The notes below the pieces were generated by a model. That model saw nothing but the letters and a program-made list of their open reading frames with translations. It was not told the DNA's origin and searched no databases. A program made the translations under genes and the position numbers. From the NCBI RefSeq assembly GCF_001908205.1, contig NZ_LGHL01000036.1, forward strand, positions 1-43,114: a stretch of DNA of 43,114 nucleotides, read 5' to 3'. The DNA comes from Bradyrhizobium sp. NAS80.1 (GTDB lineage: Bacteria > Pseudomonadota > Alphaproteobacteria > Rhizobiales > Xanthobacteraceae). Shown here piece by piece: positions 17,664 to 26,646 of this stretch (positions are counted from its first letter, which is position 1; each line of letters begins with the position of its first letter).

Positions 17664-19086
17664 TCATTGTCCTGTTCCTATAGTAGGAAGCCCGTTGGAA
17701 ACCGGAGCAGCCAGCGGTCCGGCAGACATTATGCTTCTGCCGCTACTGCTTGAGCCGTCGGGCACGATGAGCTTATCTGCCATACCGTGCAGCAAGCTCT
17801 TGCTCGCAGAGACCGGGCCTGTTGCTCTCAGCGGCGGAACGGAACGCAAGTACCGCAACACTGGTGGGAGCAGGAACGCGACCTGCACCGTGACCGCCAC
17901 GAGCCAGCCTATGGTGAGCCAATCCACTCCACCTGCCACGCCCCCCCGCTGCCGCCAGGCATATTTCCAGGCAGGCGCCCGCACCCAACCATAGGGCCGC
18001 TGTCATCATGCTCCCGCGCATTCGCATCAGCAGGATGTAATGCTGCTTCACGGCGGCACCCAGCAGCCCCAACCCGAGCAACCGCACCGCTGACCCCGCC
18101 AGTGGGGGATACGCTGGATTGAACAGACCCAGGATGTGGTCGGCAAACAGTGCCAGGAGCCCCGCCATCACCACACTGAATCCCAAGGACAGTACGAAAG
18201 AGAAGCGAAGCCGTTGCGGCTGCAGGGCGGGATCAACAGCGCCAACTGCGAACAGTATTGTGGTGAGAGAGACGGGCACCAGCTGCCCTACGAAGAAGAT
18301 CATCCAACCGGTATAAAAAGCAGCGTTGACTGCCGGCCCCACGCACACACTGACCACAAGTGGCATAATGAAAAATGGAGCAGCCACGGCGAGGTTGAGC
18401 GCGTGGTGACGCATGACGACCGATATTCGTCTCGAGAGTGCGCGGAAGTTCGGTGAAGTCAAAATCAGGATACGTCTTATCGATGCATGGCAACAGACAA
18501 CAGCCAGCGAGGTGCCCAGGCTCGCGATCCAGGTCAACATGATCGCCGTCCCGTTCTGCATCATCGCCACGGCAATGAGCAACAACCCAAGTTTGAGCAC
18601 GGCCAAGAGTGTATTGCGATAGAACTGCCACTCGCCGTGCAGCAGCCCCATAAGCGCGCCGTCGACCACGAAGCAGAAGCCAGTCAGAGCACAGCCGAGT
18701 ACGAAGAGAACAGTGTTCGGAAGCGTCATCCATGCGTAATGGAAAAACAGACCGCCGATCGGTAATGCGAGTATCAGTGTGGCTCCCGTCCCGGCCAACA
18801 CGGCGGCCGCGATCATGGCGGCGGCGCGATCTCCCTGACCGAGCGCTTCACCTATCAGCATGGTTCCGAAACCGGCCTCGCCCAGCGTGGCAACAAACGT
18901 CATTGTGGAGATAAGTGCCGACTGAACTCCGACCGCCGCGGGTGGAAAGCTTCGAGCCGCCAACCACCAATAGACGAACCCGAGCACTGCGGTGGATGCG
19001 TTGCCCAGCGAGATAAAGGCCGAGTTTCGCAGAACGACGGAGTTGCTGCGGATCTGCTGCGTGACCGTGGCAATGAGCCCGCTCAT
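17664..19086 (-). pseudogene. Wzx-type polysaccharide flippase with a G-tract frameshift near the end
   Basis: A multi-pass MATE/MVF-type exporter that moves lipid-linked repeat units across the inner membrane. From ATG 19086 (which overlaps the stop of the ORF upstream as ATGA) the protein has the usual RNSAFISLGNASTAVLGFVYWW first helix and about twelve hydrophobic segments. Near residue 380 the frame changes within a run of seven G at 17941-17947: with six G, LEICLAAAGG continues as VAGGVDWLTIGWLVAVTVQV and ends at 17664. With seven, the last helix is replaced by an Arg- and Ala-rich tail ending at 17773. The break affects only the last membrane segments, so partial function is possible. 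Confidence 0.82.
17941..17947 (-). repeat. Seven-base G tract interrupting the flippase gene
   Basis: The plus strand has seven C. Six would restore the flippase frame through two further membrane segments. Confidence 0.85.
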
Positions 19087-19274
19087 TCGGACATCCCGAC
19101 ACACAGCACCGCCCTCGCTATCGCCCAATGCCGCTCAAACTTCACCGTCGCAAAACTCGAGTTGGTTGCGCTCAGAAGCGATGCGGGACGCAATCCCACC
19201 CGTCGCGGATCTATCCAACCGCCGGCTCCAAGAATATCGGGGCCTTTGCATCGTGCCACGGGAATATCAAGCTC

Positions 19275-19425
19275 GGGCAACCGTGCGTTATACACACCAG
19301 ACGCTATTCGGTGCTCCAGGAGCGCCCATAAGCCTTGCTCAGTGAACAGCAGATTCAATGACGATGCGCCTGGGCCGTCGTGTTTATAGCGTGCGATATC
19401 GGTGCGATAAAGTTGCAGCCAAAGG
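19275..19425 (-). pseudogene. Third serine-acetyltransferase-like copy, N-terminal fragment
   Basis: The minus strand encodes LWLQLYRTDIARYKHDGPGA and SSLNLLFTEQGLWALLEHRI ASGVYNARLP, the same N-terminal segment as in both halves of the fused acetyltransferase at 14904-16301. After YNARLP the similarity stops and the frame continues into unrelated sequence to a stop at 19083 that overlaps the flippase ATG. The hexapeptide catalytic part is missing. The upstream junction abuts a truncated glycosyltransferase start. Confidence 0.75.
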
Positions 19426-19448
19426 GACTTGGCGCGCCGCGCGTGCGG

Positions 19449-19529
19449 CTACCGGCGAAGACTATGGACATGGCGTTCCTCGCCGCCAATGACCGGAGGG
19501 TAAAACTGGGCGAGCAGGAGGATGCGCAT
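19449..19529 (-). pseudogene. Family 4 glycosyltransferase, first 26 codons only
   Basis: ATG 19529 begins MRILLLAQFYPPVIGGEERH VHSLRR and then stops. This is the standard N-terminus of GT4 enzymes (LAQFYPPVIGG). It overlaps the end of the DUF1616-like gene, as expected for the next gene of an operon. The rest was replaced by the acetyltransferase fragment, probably by a deletion. Confidence 0.7.
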
Positions 19530-19530
19530 T

Positions 19531-20292
19531 CTAGTCCATCTCGGACACAGTGCTGATGGGCGGCAATGACGCCGAGACCTTGCGGAGCAGCTCGACGGTG
19601 TTGTCCGGACCGGCGCGAAAGAGCATCGCCTCCGCCTTGCGGCCCTCCGGTAGCCCGACACGCTTCAGCACGGTTTCGCCCGGCGCCACGGCAATGTCGC
19701 GCCACACGCCGACGAGGGTGCCATCTACGGTCACGCGCAGGGTGACGACCTCGGGCCTTCGCTCTTGGTTCCTGATCCCCACCTCATATCCGGTGCTGCC
19801 AGGCCGGACAGGCAGCATCCAGAACTGCGTGTACGCGAACGGGTAGAAGGCGGTGGCGTTGCGCAGCGAGGCGCTCAACGTCACCGTCATCGCCGCAAGT
19901 GTCGCAGCCACCAACACACCGTGGCGCGGTCGGAGAGCCAGCCCAGACCAGGGACGCGGGATCGCCGCACGAGGATGCGGCGCTACGAGCGCGCCGGCCA
20001 GCGAGATCGCGCTGAGCAAGACGAACCAGCCGAGTGTTGTCAGTGCGCCTACCGCATTGAGCAACAGTCCGCCGAGCACGCAGACGGCCATGCTCAGCCC
20101 GGCCATTAGGGCGTATCGCCCGGGCGCAGCCATCCGGCCTGGGAACAGGCGTAGCAGGGCGGCGCCAGGCAGCACCAGCACGAGTGGGGCGGCGAGAATG
20201 AGCCGCCATAGCGGATGCACGTCCAGGAGCAGTCCAACCGCCGCAGCAAAGACGGCGAGGAGCACAATCAGGAGGCGCCGGTCACCGCGCAT
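19531..20292 (-). CDS. DUF1616-like membrane protein
   Basis: A 253-residue membrane protein with about five hydrophobic segments in the first 140 residues (for example LLIVLLAVFAAAVGLLL and LILAAPLVLVLPGAALLRLF), then a soluble C-terminal domain with FAYTQFWMLPVRPGSTGYEV and a beta-rich VTLRVTVDG region. This layout fits the DUF1616 family found in polysaccharide and archaeal surface loci; its role is not established. Its ATG overlaps the end of the polymerase-like gene by 11 bases, so the two are translated together. The soluble part would face the periplasm. Confidence 0.7.
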   Translation of the reverse strand: MRGDRRLLIVLLAVFAAAVGLLLDVHPLWRLILAAPLVLVLPGAALLRLFPGRMAAPGRYALMAGLSMAVCVLGGLLLNAVGALTTLGWFVLLSAISLAGALVAPHPRAAIPRPWSGLALRPRHGVLVAATLAAMTVTLSASLRNATAFYPFAYTQFWMLPVRPGSTGYEVGIRNQERRPEVVTLRVTVDGTLVGVWRDIAVAPGETVLKRVGLPEGRKAEAMLFRAGPDNTVELLRKVSASLPPISTVSEMD

Positions 20293-22261
20293 ATTGCAAC
20301 GCCCGCACGTCGTAGATCCGTATCCAGCCGTCGTCGAACACCCGGTTTACGCGTTCGTCGCCGTCCCATCTCTGCAGAGCTGTCGGATCGAGCGGGGTCA
20401 AGCCGAGGCCGTCCGGCTCGCCGGCCTGGAAGAACAGGCCCAACAGCGCCGGCTGCGTGGAGAGGCGCATATCAACGAGCAAATAGTCGATCCGCCGGTC
20501 CCTGATCGCATCGCGGAGCCCCTCCCAGATCACAGGGGAGATGAAGAGGCCGGCGGTCATCTTGGCGTCGGGAAGCGTGACGATGTGCTGGCGGCCATAC
20601 GTCAGCAGCAAGGCGCTATTCTCGAGATCCGTTACGAAGTTCTGGTTGGGACCGAGCCAGCGCGCGGTCCACGCGGCCGCATCGATCCCCATCGGATCGA
20701 CCGACAAGGCGTCGCCCTCCACCCGGTACTGCGTGCGCACCGCTGCAGGACCCCAGCCATTGATCATGCCGCCGACGGCAACAAGCGCGAGCGCGAAACC
20801 GGCAACTATCCCACGAGTCCACTGCGCCCGGGCGCGCCAGAAGCGGGCGACTCCGAAGGCTGCTACCAAGCCGACACCGATGAAGGCGAAGGCGCTCATG
20901 CGGTTACCGACTTGCCAGCCGGCAGGGGTCAGGCGCAGCAGCACCGAGAGCGGCCACAGCAGGGCGAGCAGGCTCACCAGCAACAGGCGGGGATTGTCGC
21001 AGCGGCGCCGCAGTAGATCCTGCAGGGCGTACCAGCCGGTGCGCCCAGAGGCGGGGCCCCGTCCCGCCGCGCAAGCGGTGAGAAAGCCGAACGAGAGCAG
21101 CACGCAAAGCACGAGGACCGAGCCGAGTCCGCCTATACTGAGCCAGACCGGAACCGAAGTGACGCCATCTTCGGCGTGGTATAATTCGCGATGCGGTACG
21201 TGGCCCTGCAGCATCTGGGCGAATTCCTGCGCCCCCTCCGTGATCACGGGGCCCAGATAGCCCGAGGTTGGATTGCCGATGAACGTCACCCAGCCCAGGG
21301 CGGTCGCGACTGCGCCGGCAGCCGCGAGCATCGGGCTCGGCAGGCGGAGAGTCAGGGCCATGGCGGCGAGCGCACACAGCACTGCTACGGTGAAGTAGTT
21401 GGTGACGTGGTGCGTTATGGCGAGCGCCGCGAGCAGCGGCAGGGCCAACACCATCGTGCGCGGCAGCGTCGTGCCCCGTGCCGCCGTCTCCGCCTCCATC
21501 ATCAGGATGACTGCCATGAACGCGACGCCCAGCGACTCATAGGCGAACTGCGCGTCGAACATCACATAGGTTGTGCTGCCCATGTACCCGAGGCTGCCGA
21601 TACCGGCCAGACGGGCCGATCCTGTAATCCGCTCGAAAAACGTGAACAGCGCCGTGATGAAAACGGCGCGGCAGAGCGCGATCACTACGTTGCCAGCGGC
21701 GAAGACGGTAAGCCCGGTCAGGTGGATCAGCGCCGTCGTCACCAGTTCGAGGCCCGGATAGAACGGGGAGACGAACAGCAGATCGTTGCGCACGAACAAG
21801 CGATGGGTCGTCAGAATGTCGTCCGCCGATCGCCAATGCTGGAATTCATCGAACTGCACAAAGCCGGTCGGATCGAAGAGCGCCTTTAGCGCGAAAGTAG
21901 CCTCTGCCAGGACCAGCAGGAGCCAAATCCGCTCGCTGCGGGCCACCTGCGGCGCGGCGATACGGACGGAAATCGGGAAGTACAGCAAAGCCACGCCGAG
22001 CCAGAATACCTGATCGGCATGAGGGGCCGTCCCCGGCATCAGGCGCGCCAGCATAACGCACAACGAGGCGTGCAGCGACAGACCGAGCAGCCAGTCGAGG
22101 CTTACGTGCGGCGGATCGGGCGGGCAACCGATCGGTTCTGGCGCGATAAAGCGCACGACGGCAGTGAACGGTGCAACCGCGCAGCGCCAAAGCTGTTGGG
22201 CGCTCGGACGGCGATCACTCGGTGCGGGACTAGCGCAGCCCATGAGCGACCACGTCTTCAT
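20282..22261 (-). CDS. Large polytopic membrane protein, polymerase/GT-C-like
   Basis: A 659-residue inner-membrane protein with more than ten hydrophobic segments and a C-terminal soluble domain (from about residue 510: VDPMGIDAAAWTARWLGPNQ). The early periplasmic-loop motif VQFDEFQHWRSADDIL has an Asp-Glu pair placed like the catalytic acidic residues of GT-C glycosyltransferases and Wzy-type polymerases. A second hallmark is ITHHVTNYFTVAVLC. It probably polymerises repeat units or transfers a sugar from a polyprenyl carrier on the periplasmic side. The first ~50 residues (MKTWSLMGCASPAPSDRRPS) look atypical, so the true start may lie downstream or the 5' end may be rearranged; the upstream gene is truncated. 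Confidence 0.75.
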   Translation of the reverse strand: MKTWSLMGCASPAPSDRRPSAQQLWRCAVAPFTAVVRFIAPEPIGCPPDPPHVSLDWLLGLSLHASLCVMLARLMPGTAPHADQVFWLGVALLYFPISVRIAAPQVARSERIWLLLVLAEATFALKALFDPTGFVQFDEFQHWRSADDILTTHRLFVRNDLLFVSPFYPGLELVTTALIHLTGLTVFAAGNVVIALCRAVFITALFTFFERITGSARLAGIGSLGYMGSTTYVMFDAQFAYESLGVAFMAVILMMEAETAARGTTLPRTMVLALPLLAALAITHHVTNYFTVAVLCALAAMALTLRLPSPMLAAAGAVATALGWVTFIGNPTSGYLGPVITEGAQEFAQMLQGHVPHRELYHAEDGVTSVPVWLSIGGLGSVLVLCVLLSFGFLTACAAGRGPASGRTGWYALQDLLRRRCDNPRLLLVSLLALLWPLSVLLRLTPAGWQVGNRMSAFAFIGVGLVAAFGVARFWRARAQWTRGIVAGFALALVAVGGMINGWGPAAVRTQYRVEGDALSVDPMGIDAAAWTARWLGPNQNFVTDLENSALLLTYGRQHIVTLPDAKMTAGLFISPVIWEGLRDAIRDRRIDYLLVDMRLSTQPALLGLFFQAGEPDGLGLTPLDPTALQRWDGDERVNRVFDDGWIRIYDVRALQYAR

Positions 22262-22297
22262 AGGTCTGCCGCAGCCGACGCGCGCAAAAACGTGGGG

Positions 22298-22450
22298 TCA
22301 CCACGGGTGTGCAAGCTGCGATAATTTGGCGCTTTCAAACCGCGATTTGCCAACGACAAAGATCGGCATGTTGAGGCCAGCTAGGCTGCGGACAACGCCT
22401 AGACTGTTCAAATCCGCCCCGACAATCACCGCTGCCGGACTTCTGCTCAT
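22298..22450 (-). pseudogene. ATP-grasp-type protein, N-terminal 50 codons
   Basis: ATG 22450 begins MSRSPAAVIVGADLNSLGVV RSLAGLNMPIFVVG, the nucleotide-fold opening seen in carboxylate-amine ligases of the ATP-grasp superfamily found in polysaccharide loci. It stops after SQLAHPW at 22298, shortly before the polymerase-like gene, so nearly all of the ~400-residue protein has been deleted. Assignment rests on the N-terminus only. Confidence 0.5.
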
Positions 22451-23585
22451 TCTGATCTCCGAAGTCAGATCCAAGACATGAACGCGAGCGGGACGGCGGC
22501 GGTATGCGGTAGTGCAAAACGCTCTGGTAAATGGCCGCCAACCGTTCGGCGCAATCCTCCCAGCTCGGTAGCGCCATCGGGCGCCGCATCGGACCTTTGG
22601 CCAATTGCGCCAGGGCGGCGGCTGCAATCTGCCGAGGCGTGGCTTGCAGCGGAATGGCCTCGACCGCATCATGTTCGACCAATTCGCGAAGGCCGCTCCC
22701 ATCCGCAACCAAGACCCGGCGCCCGAGCGTCAACGCCTCCATCACGCCCACCGGATGGGCCTCATAATCACTGAGCAGGACCACGAGGGCAGCGCGCGCC
22801 AGCACCGTCGCCACACCCATCCGATCAGTGGGCGGAATGCCCCCGATCTCGACGCGCTCCTGCAGCCGAAGGCGGGCGGCGCGGCGAATAAGCTCCAGCT
22901 TATACGGACCTTCGCCGAGGATGCGCAGCCGCGCGTGTGGGAGCGTTTCCAGAATAGTTGGGAAGGCGTCAAGAATCCGGTGATGTCCCTTATAGCGTTC
23001 CAGTCGGCCAATCGAGACGATCAGCGGCTCCGGGTTCAGCGCGACTCCACTCACACTGGGCATCTGGCCACCATTGGATATCACCGCGCACTGTCGCAGC
23101 TTCATGCGTTGGCAGAAGAACTCGGCCTCAAATTGTGAAACCCCGATGCATTGCGCCGCCCGACGGATCAAGGGCGCCAGCAGGTGGTGCTGTGGTAAGC
23201 GGACCAAGTTGCGCAGCGGCGATGAGTGGCCACCGCTGTGGAAGGTCACCACGTAGGGCATCCGCCGGCTCAACGCCGCGGCCATGGCCAGTGGCGGGAC
23301 GAAAGTATGATAGCCTTGAACGTGCATGACATCGGCCGCGCTAGCGCGGATGCGGTGGTAGATGGCAGGAGCGACATAGTAGTCGCGCTGTTTCGGCCAT
23401 GCCGAGACCCGATGGACTTGCACGCCTTGCATCTGTTCTGTCGGGAGCAAATGGCCACTGCGATCGGTCGTCAGCACGGTGACGGCGTGGCCCATAGCGA
23501 CTAGCCGGCGACTGACCTCATAGACATGGGTCTCGATGCCGCCCATTTCAGGCAGAAACCTCGGTGTGACCATCAGAATGTTCAT
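22335..23585 (-). CDS. Family 4 glycosyltransferase
   Basis: A retaining GT-B glycosyltransferase. N-terminal acceptor domain: MNILMVTPRFLPEMGGIETH with the GGIETH loop. C-terminal donor domain: PLIVSIGRLERYKGHHRILD and the ExxPxGxxEA motif as SDYEAHPVGVMEALTLGR. Start ATG 23585 directly precedes the conserved ILMVTPRF; longer frames reach 23645. After AAIYQSVLHYR (about 22490) the tail IPPPSRSRSCLGSDFGDQNE does not look native and overlaps the next gene's start in another frame, so a small frameshift near 22485 may have replaced the last few residues. The core is intact and probably active. The start lies 57 bases after the preceding GT2 stop. Confidence 0.85.
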   Translation of the reverse strand: MNILMVTPRFLPEMGGIETHVYEVSRRLVAMGHAVTVLTTDRSGHLLPTEQMQGVQVHRVSAWPKQRDYYVAPAIYHRIRASAADVMHVQGYHTFVPPLAMAAALSRRMPYVVTFHSGGHSSPLRNLVRLPQHHLLAPLIRRAAQCIGVSQFEAEFFCQRMKLRQCAVISNGGQMPSVSGVALNPEPLIVSIGRLERYKGHHRILDAFPTILETLPHARLRILGEGPYKLELIRRAARLRLQERVEIGGIPPTDRMGVATVLARAALVVLLSDYEAHPVGVMEALTLGRRVLVADGSGLRELVEHDAVEAIPLQATPRQIAAAALAQLAKGPMRRPMALPSWEDCAERLAAIYQSVLHYRIPPPSRSRSCLGSDFGDQNEQKSGSGDCRGGFEQSRRCPQPSWPQHADLCRWQIAV

Positions 23586-23641
23586 CACCGTGTCCATCTT
23601 CCGGCGAGAGGTACGTACATCGAGTCCGTCATCTCCAATCT

Positions 23642-24514
23642 TCAAGAGATCATCTCGGTCGTCTCGGGGGCCGCCGAAGACGCCACAGGGGGCAAGACTC
23701 GGGCGCCATCCGTTTTTGCTGTTGCAGCAGCAAATCGGCGCAAGCTTTGTGGATCGGCCATACCGAACGAATTCTCAGCGGAGCGTGGATGGGACCACCG
23801 TTCGCGCAGGATTGTGCGCAACACTTGCATGCCGTCAGGAATTGCCCTCAAGTTACTGGCGCCGTGGATACGCAGCGCTTCGAAGCTGGGCACCTCGGCG
23901 ATGCGCAACTTGGCCTTGAGTGCCTGCAATTCGATGAATGTCTCGACCTCGAATCCGTCACAAGCCGGGTCAATCACGCTCAGATGGCGGCGCCAGAAGG
24001 CGAAATAGCCGTAGCACAGGTCGCTGAACGAGCCACCGTACAGCACGTTGACGATCTGCGTCAGCCCCCAATTGCCCACGCTTCGGAACCATGACATGTC
24101 GGCCGTTCCGGCGCCTTGGATGAACCGTGAGCCTTTTGCGAAATCGGCGCCTGCCATCAGGGCGGCGACCAGTAGCGGGATTTCGCAAGGATGCATCGAG
24201 CAGTCAGCATCGAGGGCAACGATAATGTCGCTATGCGCCGCGCGGAATCCAGCGCGCAAAGCCGCGCCCTTCCCCTTGCGCGGCTCCATCACGATGCTGA
24301 GGCGGCGCTCTCGCGCAAATGCCTCGGCAACTCGGACCGTTTCGTCGGTCGAGCGACCGTCGACTAGGATGACCTCATCGATCCAGCCGGGGATGTTAGG
24401 GAGAAGGAGACGCAGGTTGTCCGCCTCGTTTAGTGTTGGAATGACGACGGAAACCGAGGCAATCGGCAGGGCGGTGGACAAGGCGCGGGGATCAACTAGT
24501 TGAGGCAAAGTCAT
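23642..24514 (-). CDS. Family 2 glycosyltransferase (dolichyl-phosphate-mannose-synthase-like)
   Basis: A 290-residue GT-A enzyme. Motifs: VSVVIPTLNEADNLRLLLP near residues 21-39, VILVDGRSTDET, the metal-binding ALDADCSMHPCEIPLL, and KGSRFIQGAGTADMSWFRSV with the conserved GSRF. A later GYFAFWRR fits the acceptor region. This subgroup transfers a sugar from GDP- or UDP-sugar to a polyprenyl phosphate at the membrane. No C-terminal membrane helices follow, so it is the soluble type. Start ATG 24514 with GGAG eight bases upstream. Confidence 0.88.
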   Translation of the reverse strand: MTLPQLVDPRALSTALPIASVSVVIPTLNEADNLRLLLPNIPGWIDEVILVDGRSTDETVRVAEAFARERRLSIVMEPRKGKGAALRAGFRAAHSDIIVALDADCSMHPCEIPLLVAALMAGADFAKGSRFIQGAGTADMSWFRSVGNWGLTQIVNVLYGGSFSDLCYGYFAFWRRHLSVIDPACDGFEVETFIELQALKAKLRIAEVPSFEALRIHGASNLRAIPDGMQVLRTILRERWSHPRSAENSFGMADPQSLRRFAAATAKTDGARVLPPVASSAAPETTEMIS

Positions 24515-24599
24515 GACGTGTCTCCGTTTCTGGAGCGAGCGACTTGCGGGATGGAGGCTGAGGACTAAGCTTGTCTAATCGCTGCTTCGCGAGGCCATG

Positions 24600-25025
24600 T
24601 ATCCGCGGCGACTATTAGTCGTGCTGCCCACTGCGATCGGGTGCAGCGGCATCACGCGCACCACGTCGCCGGGATCGAGCCGCGTGGTAACGTCGGCGGA
24701 CAGAACGTCCGAGCCACGCACGGGGGAGATGTCCCTCATTCATCAGCGAGGCGAACGCGTTGGTCCAGACTTGGCGCGTGTTGATGCTTTCCTGCAACGG
24801 TGTGGGCCGACCCTGGTCGATGTTAGTAACCCGCTGCGCGGCATCGATGGCCGACTGAAAGCCGTGGGCGCGATCGGCCTGGGTTGCAAGTATCGGATCT
24901 CGGCGTGCGGTCTCCGTCGCCACCAGATCGCGCACGCCCTGCTCACCGGCAAGGCGGACAAGCTGGTCTGGTATCGTGGCTGGTTACCGTCCAGTTCAGC
25001 GCGAAGCGCGGTGTCTTGGCGCGAT
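24600..25025 (-). pseudogene. Decayed OPX/polysaccharide export protein, C-terminal part
   Basis: Minus-strand pieces in two or more frames form the C-terminus of an export protein of the ExoF/GumB group: LRAELDGNQ, VRDLVATETARRDPILATQ, SAIDAAQRVTNIDQGR, INTRQVW, then after a frame change MRDISPVRGSDVLSADVTTR and LDPGDVVRVM. The ending resembles ...TTRLEPGDVVKV in intact members. One extra G at about 24733-24735 explains the last frame change. No start remains. The gene originally lay between the antiterminator and the GT2 gene. Confidence 0.6.
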
Positions 25026-25058
25026 TGAGAAGTGGGCTTTAGAAGCCTCCTGCGCCTG

Positions 25059-25634
25059 TCACGGCGCTTTCGGTTCCGAAACTGGAATCAAGCTTCGCGC
25101 GTGAAGCTCGGTCGAAATATGGCTCCCCATAATTTCAAGCAGGACCTGAACGCGTCCGGCACCGTTAAGCCGCTGCAAGATCCCAAGTTGACCAGCAAAA
25201 GGACCGGCCATGAGCCGCACATGATCACCCGGTGTTAAATCCCGACAAAATAGCACTTCTCCGACGGATGAGCTTGAGGCAATCAGGGTTTCAACGATGC
25301 CAGACTGCACAGGTGCCGGTCGGTCGTCTTGCATGATCAATGTGGTGACCCCGCGGGTACCGTTGACGGCGCGCCATCTAGTGCGTGTCAGGTCGAACGC
25401 AACAAAGAGATATTGTGGAAAGAACGGCGCCATAACCGTATCATATCGGCGGGCGTGCCGAATTGTCTTGGTTACCAACGGCAAAAAGGTGCGAAATCCC
25501 TGATTCCTGAGGTGCAGTTGCGCCGCCGGCTCACGATGCGGAAGAGTGTAAACCACGTACCAACGCTCAGATCGCTGTTGGGGAGGAACAAACATATTTC
25601 TCTTTTCAATCGCATTCATTAGTTGCGCATTCAT
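25059..25634 (-). CDS. NusG-family transcription antiterminator (RfaH/LoaP-like)
   Basis: A 191-residue specialised NusG paralogue. The NGN domain begins at SERWYVVYTLPHREPAAQLH (residues ~22-41), includes FFPQYLFVAFDLTRTRWRAV, and a KOW motif follows as LTPGDHVRLMAGPFAGQLGI near residues 130-149. Such proteins bind elongating RNA polymerase and let it read long polysaccharide operons through terminators. It is the first gene of the minus-strand block running down to about 11.8 kb, the typical position for this role. Two starts are possible: ATG 25634, without a clear ribosome-binding site, or ATG 25595 with AAGAGA upstream, which would give 178 residues. A hairpin lies in the leader. Confidence 0.87.
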   Translation of the reverse strand: MNAQLMNAIEKRNMFVPPQQRSERWYVVYTLPHREPAAQLHLRNQGFRTFLPLVTKTIRHARRYDTVMAPFFPQYLFVAFDLTRTRWRAVNGTRGVTTLIMQDDRPAPVQSGIVETLIASSSSVGEVLFCRDLTPGDHVRLMAGPFAGQLGILQRLNGAGRVQVLLEIMGSHISTELHARSLIPVSEPKAP

Positions 25635-25668
25635 TGGTTGGCGGACAGCCGCGCAGCGATAGCTACCG

Positions 25669-25694
25669 CACTCCGGGTGAACCCCGCCGGAGTG
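25669..25694 (-). promoter_or_regulatory. Leader hairpin upstream of the NusG-like gene
   Basis: An 8-base GC-rich arm (25669-25676) pairs perfectly with 25687-25694 around a 10-base loop. It lies 35 bases before the 25634 start. In RfaH/LoaP-type systems a hairpin near the operon start recruits the antiterminator; that use here is inferred. Confidence 0.35.
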
Positions 25695-25777
25695 TGCGAC
25701 GCCAGATCAGTAACATTCAGGGCACTTGGCGGGAATGTCTAAAGCGGGGTAACTACGATGGTGAGCTGCGGCAGTGT

Positions 25778-26335
25778 GATCTTCCCCCGAAAAAATGGAC
25801 AGGGTTAAGCTGCTTTTAGCTCCATCTCGATTGGGTTGATATAGCCGATCGCCGAGTGACGACGGTGCGATTGTAGAAGCCTTCGAGGTAAGAAAAGATA
25901 TCACGGAGGTAAGCAAAGATATCACGCGCGGCTTCTGCTCGGGTTGCATTATGCGTGTGATAGACCTGCTCGGTTTTGAGTGTGTGGAAGAAGCTCTCCA
26001 TCGGGGCGTTGTCATAGCGGTCGGCCTTGCGGCTCATCGACGCTTTGAAACCGGCGGATTGCAACAGCTTGCGATACTCGGCCGAGGCATATTGGACGCC
26101 GCGATCCGAATGCTCGATCAGGCCGGCACCAGGTCGCTGCGCCGAGATCGCCATCCGTAAGGCTGCCAAGGGCAGCTCGGCGCGTAAATGATCCGCCATC
26201 GCCCAGCCGACAATCCTGCGGCTGTACAGATCCATGACGGCGGCCAGATAGAGCCAGCCCTGATCCGTCTCGATGTAGGTAATATCGGCGAGCCAGATCC
26301 GGTTCGGAGCAGTGGCGATGAAGTTGCGGCTGGCT
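25778..26335 (-). mobile_element. Partial IS3-family insertion sequence
   Basis: Only the right part remains: the end near 25778 (TGATCTTCCCCCGAAAAAAT) and the C-terminal half of OrfB. The left half, with OrfA and the helix-turn-helix, is absent, and the sequence beyond about 26335 is unrelated. It separates the NusG-like gene from the export gene at 27-28.7 kb. Confidence 0.75.
25805..26335 (-). pseudogene. IS3-family transposase OrfB, C-terminal DDE part
   Basis: The catalytic core of an IS3-type OrfB is clear: RNFIATAPNRIWLADITYIE, VMDLYSRRIVGWAM, LIEHSDRGVQYASAEYRKLL, NAPMESFFHTLKTE. A 21-base tandem duplication at 25885-25926 adds seven residues (DIFAYLR / DIFSYLE). Just beyond it a two-base frameshift after FYNRT changes RHSAIGYINPIEMELKAA into a wrong frame. 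With the missing N-terminus, the protein cannot be functional. Confidence 0.88.
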
Positions 26336-26646
26336 CTTACGGATACCATAACGCCGTTCAGAGAGTTGGCATGATGCCGAACTCCAGTCGCCGCTACCCT
26401 TTCCATATCGAAGTCTTCGGCAGCAACCTGGATCGGAGCATCAAAGGACTTTTCTGGCCCTTGGCTGACAATTTCCATCACTCAAGCCAAGGCCGAATAT
26501 CAGTCTCGCCGCCTACTTGCGGGCGTCGATAGTCAGAACACTGATGACGTAGCGTTATGCATCGGCAACTTGGCTTGCCGGGTGATTGGCTGGCTACTCG
26601 TCGCTGCGCCGGTTATCACAGTGCGCCGCGCCCCGCTTCGCGGTGG
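26336..26646. other. Unassigned junction sequence
   Basis: The minus strand is open from the IS3 relic up to 26481 (MMEIVSQGPEKSFDAPIQVA and DFDMERVAATGVRHH), but I recognise no family. The rest, up to the reductase relic, shows no gene. The stretch lies between two truncated segments and is probably rearrangement debris. Confidence 0.35.

Noticed and set aside
19853..21016. Long plus-strand frames antisense to the DUF1616-like and polymerase-like genes (19853-21016, 20541-21260, 21191-21889)
   Set aside because: These are GC-bias shadows of the minus-strand genes, with Arg/Pro/Ala-rich translations and no motifs.
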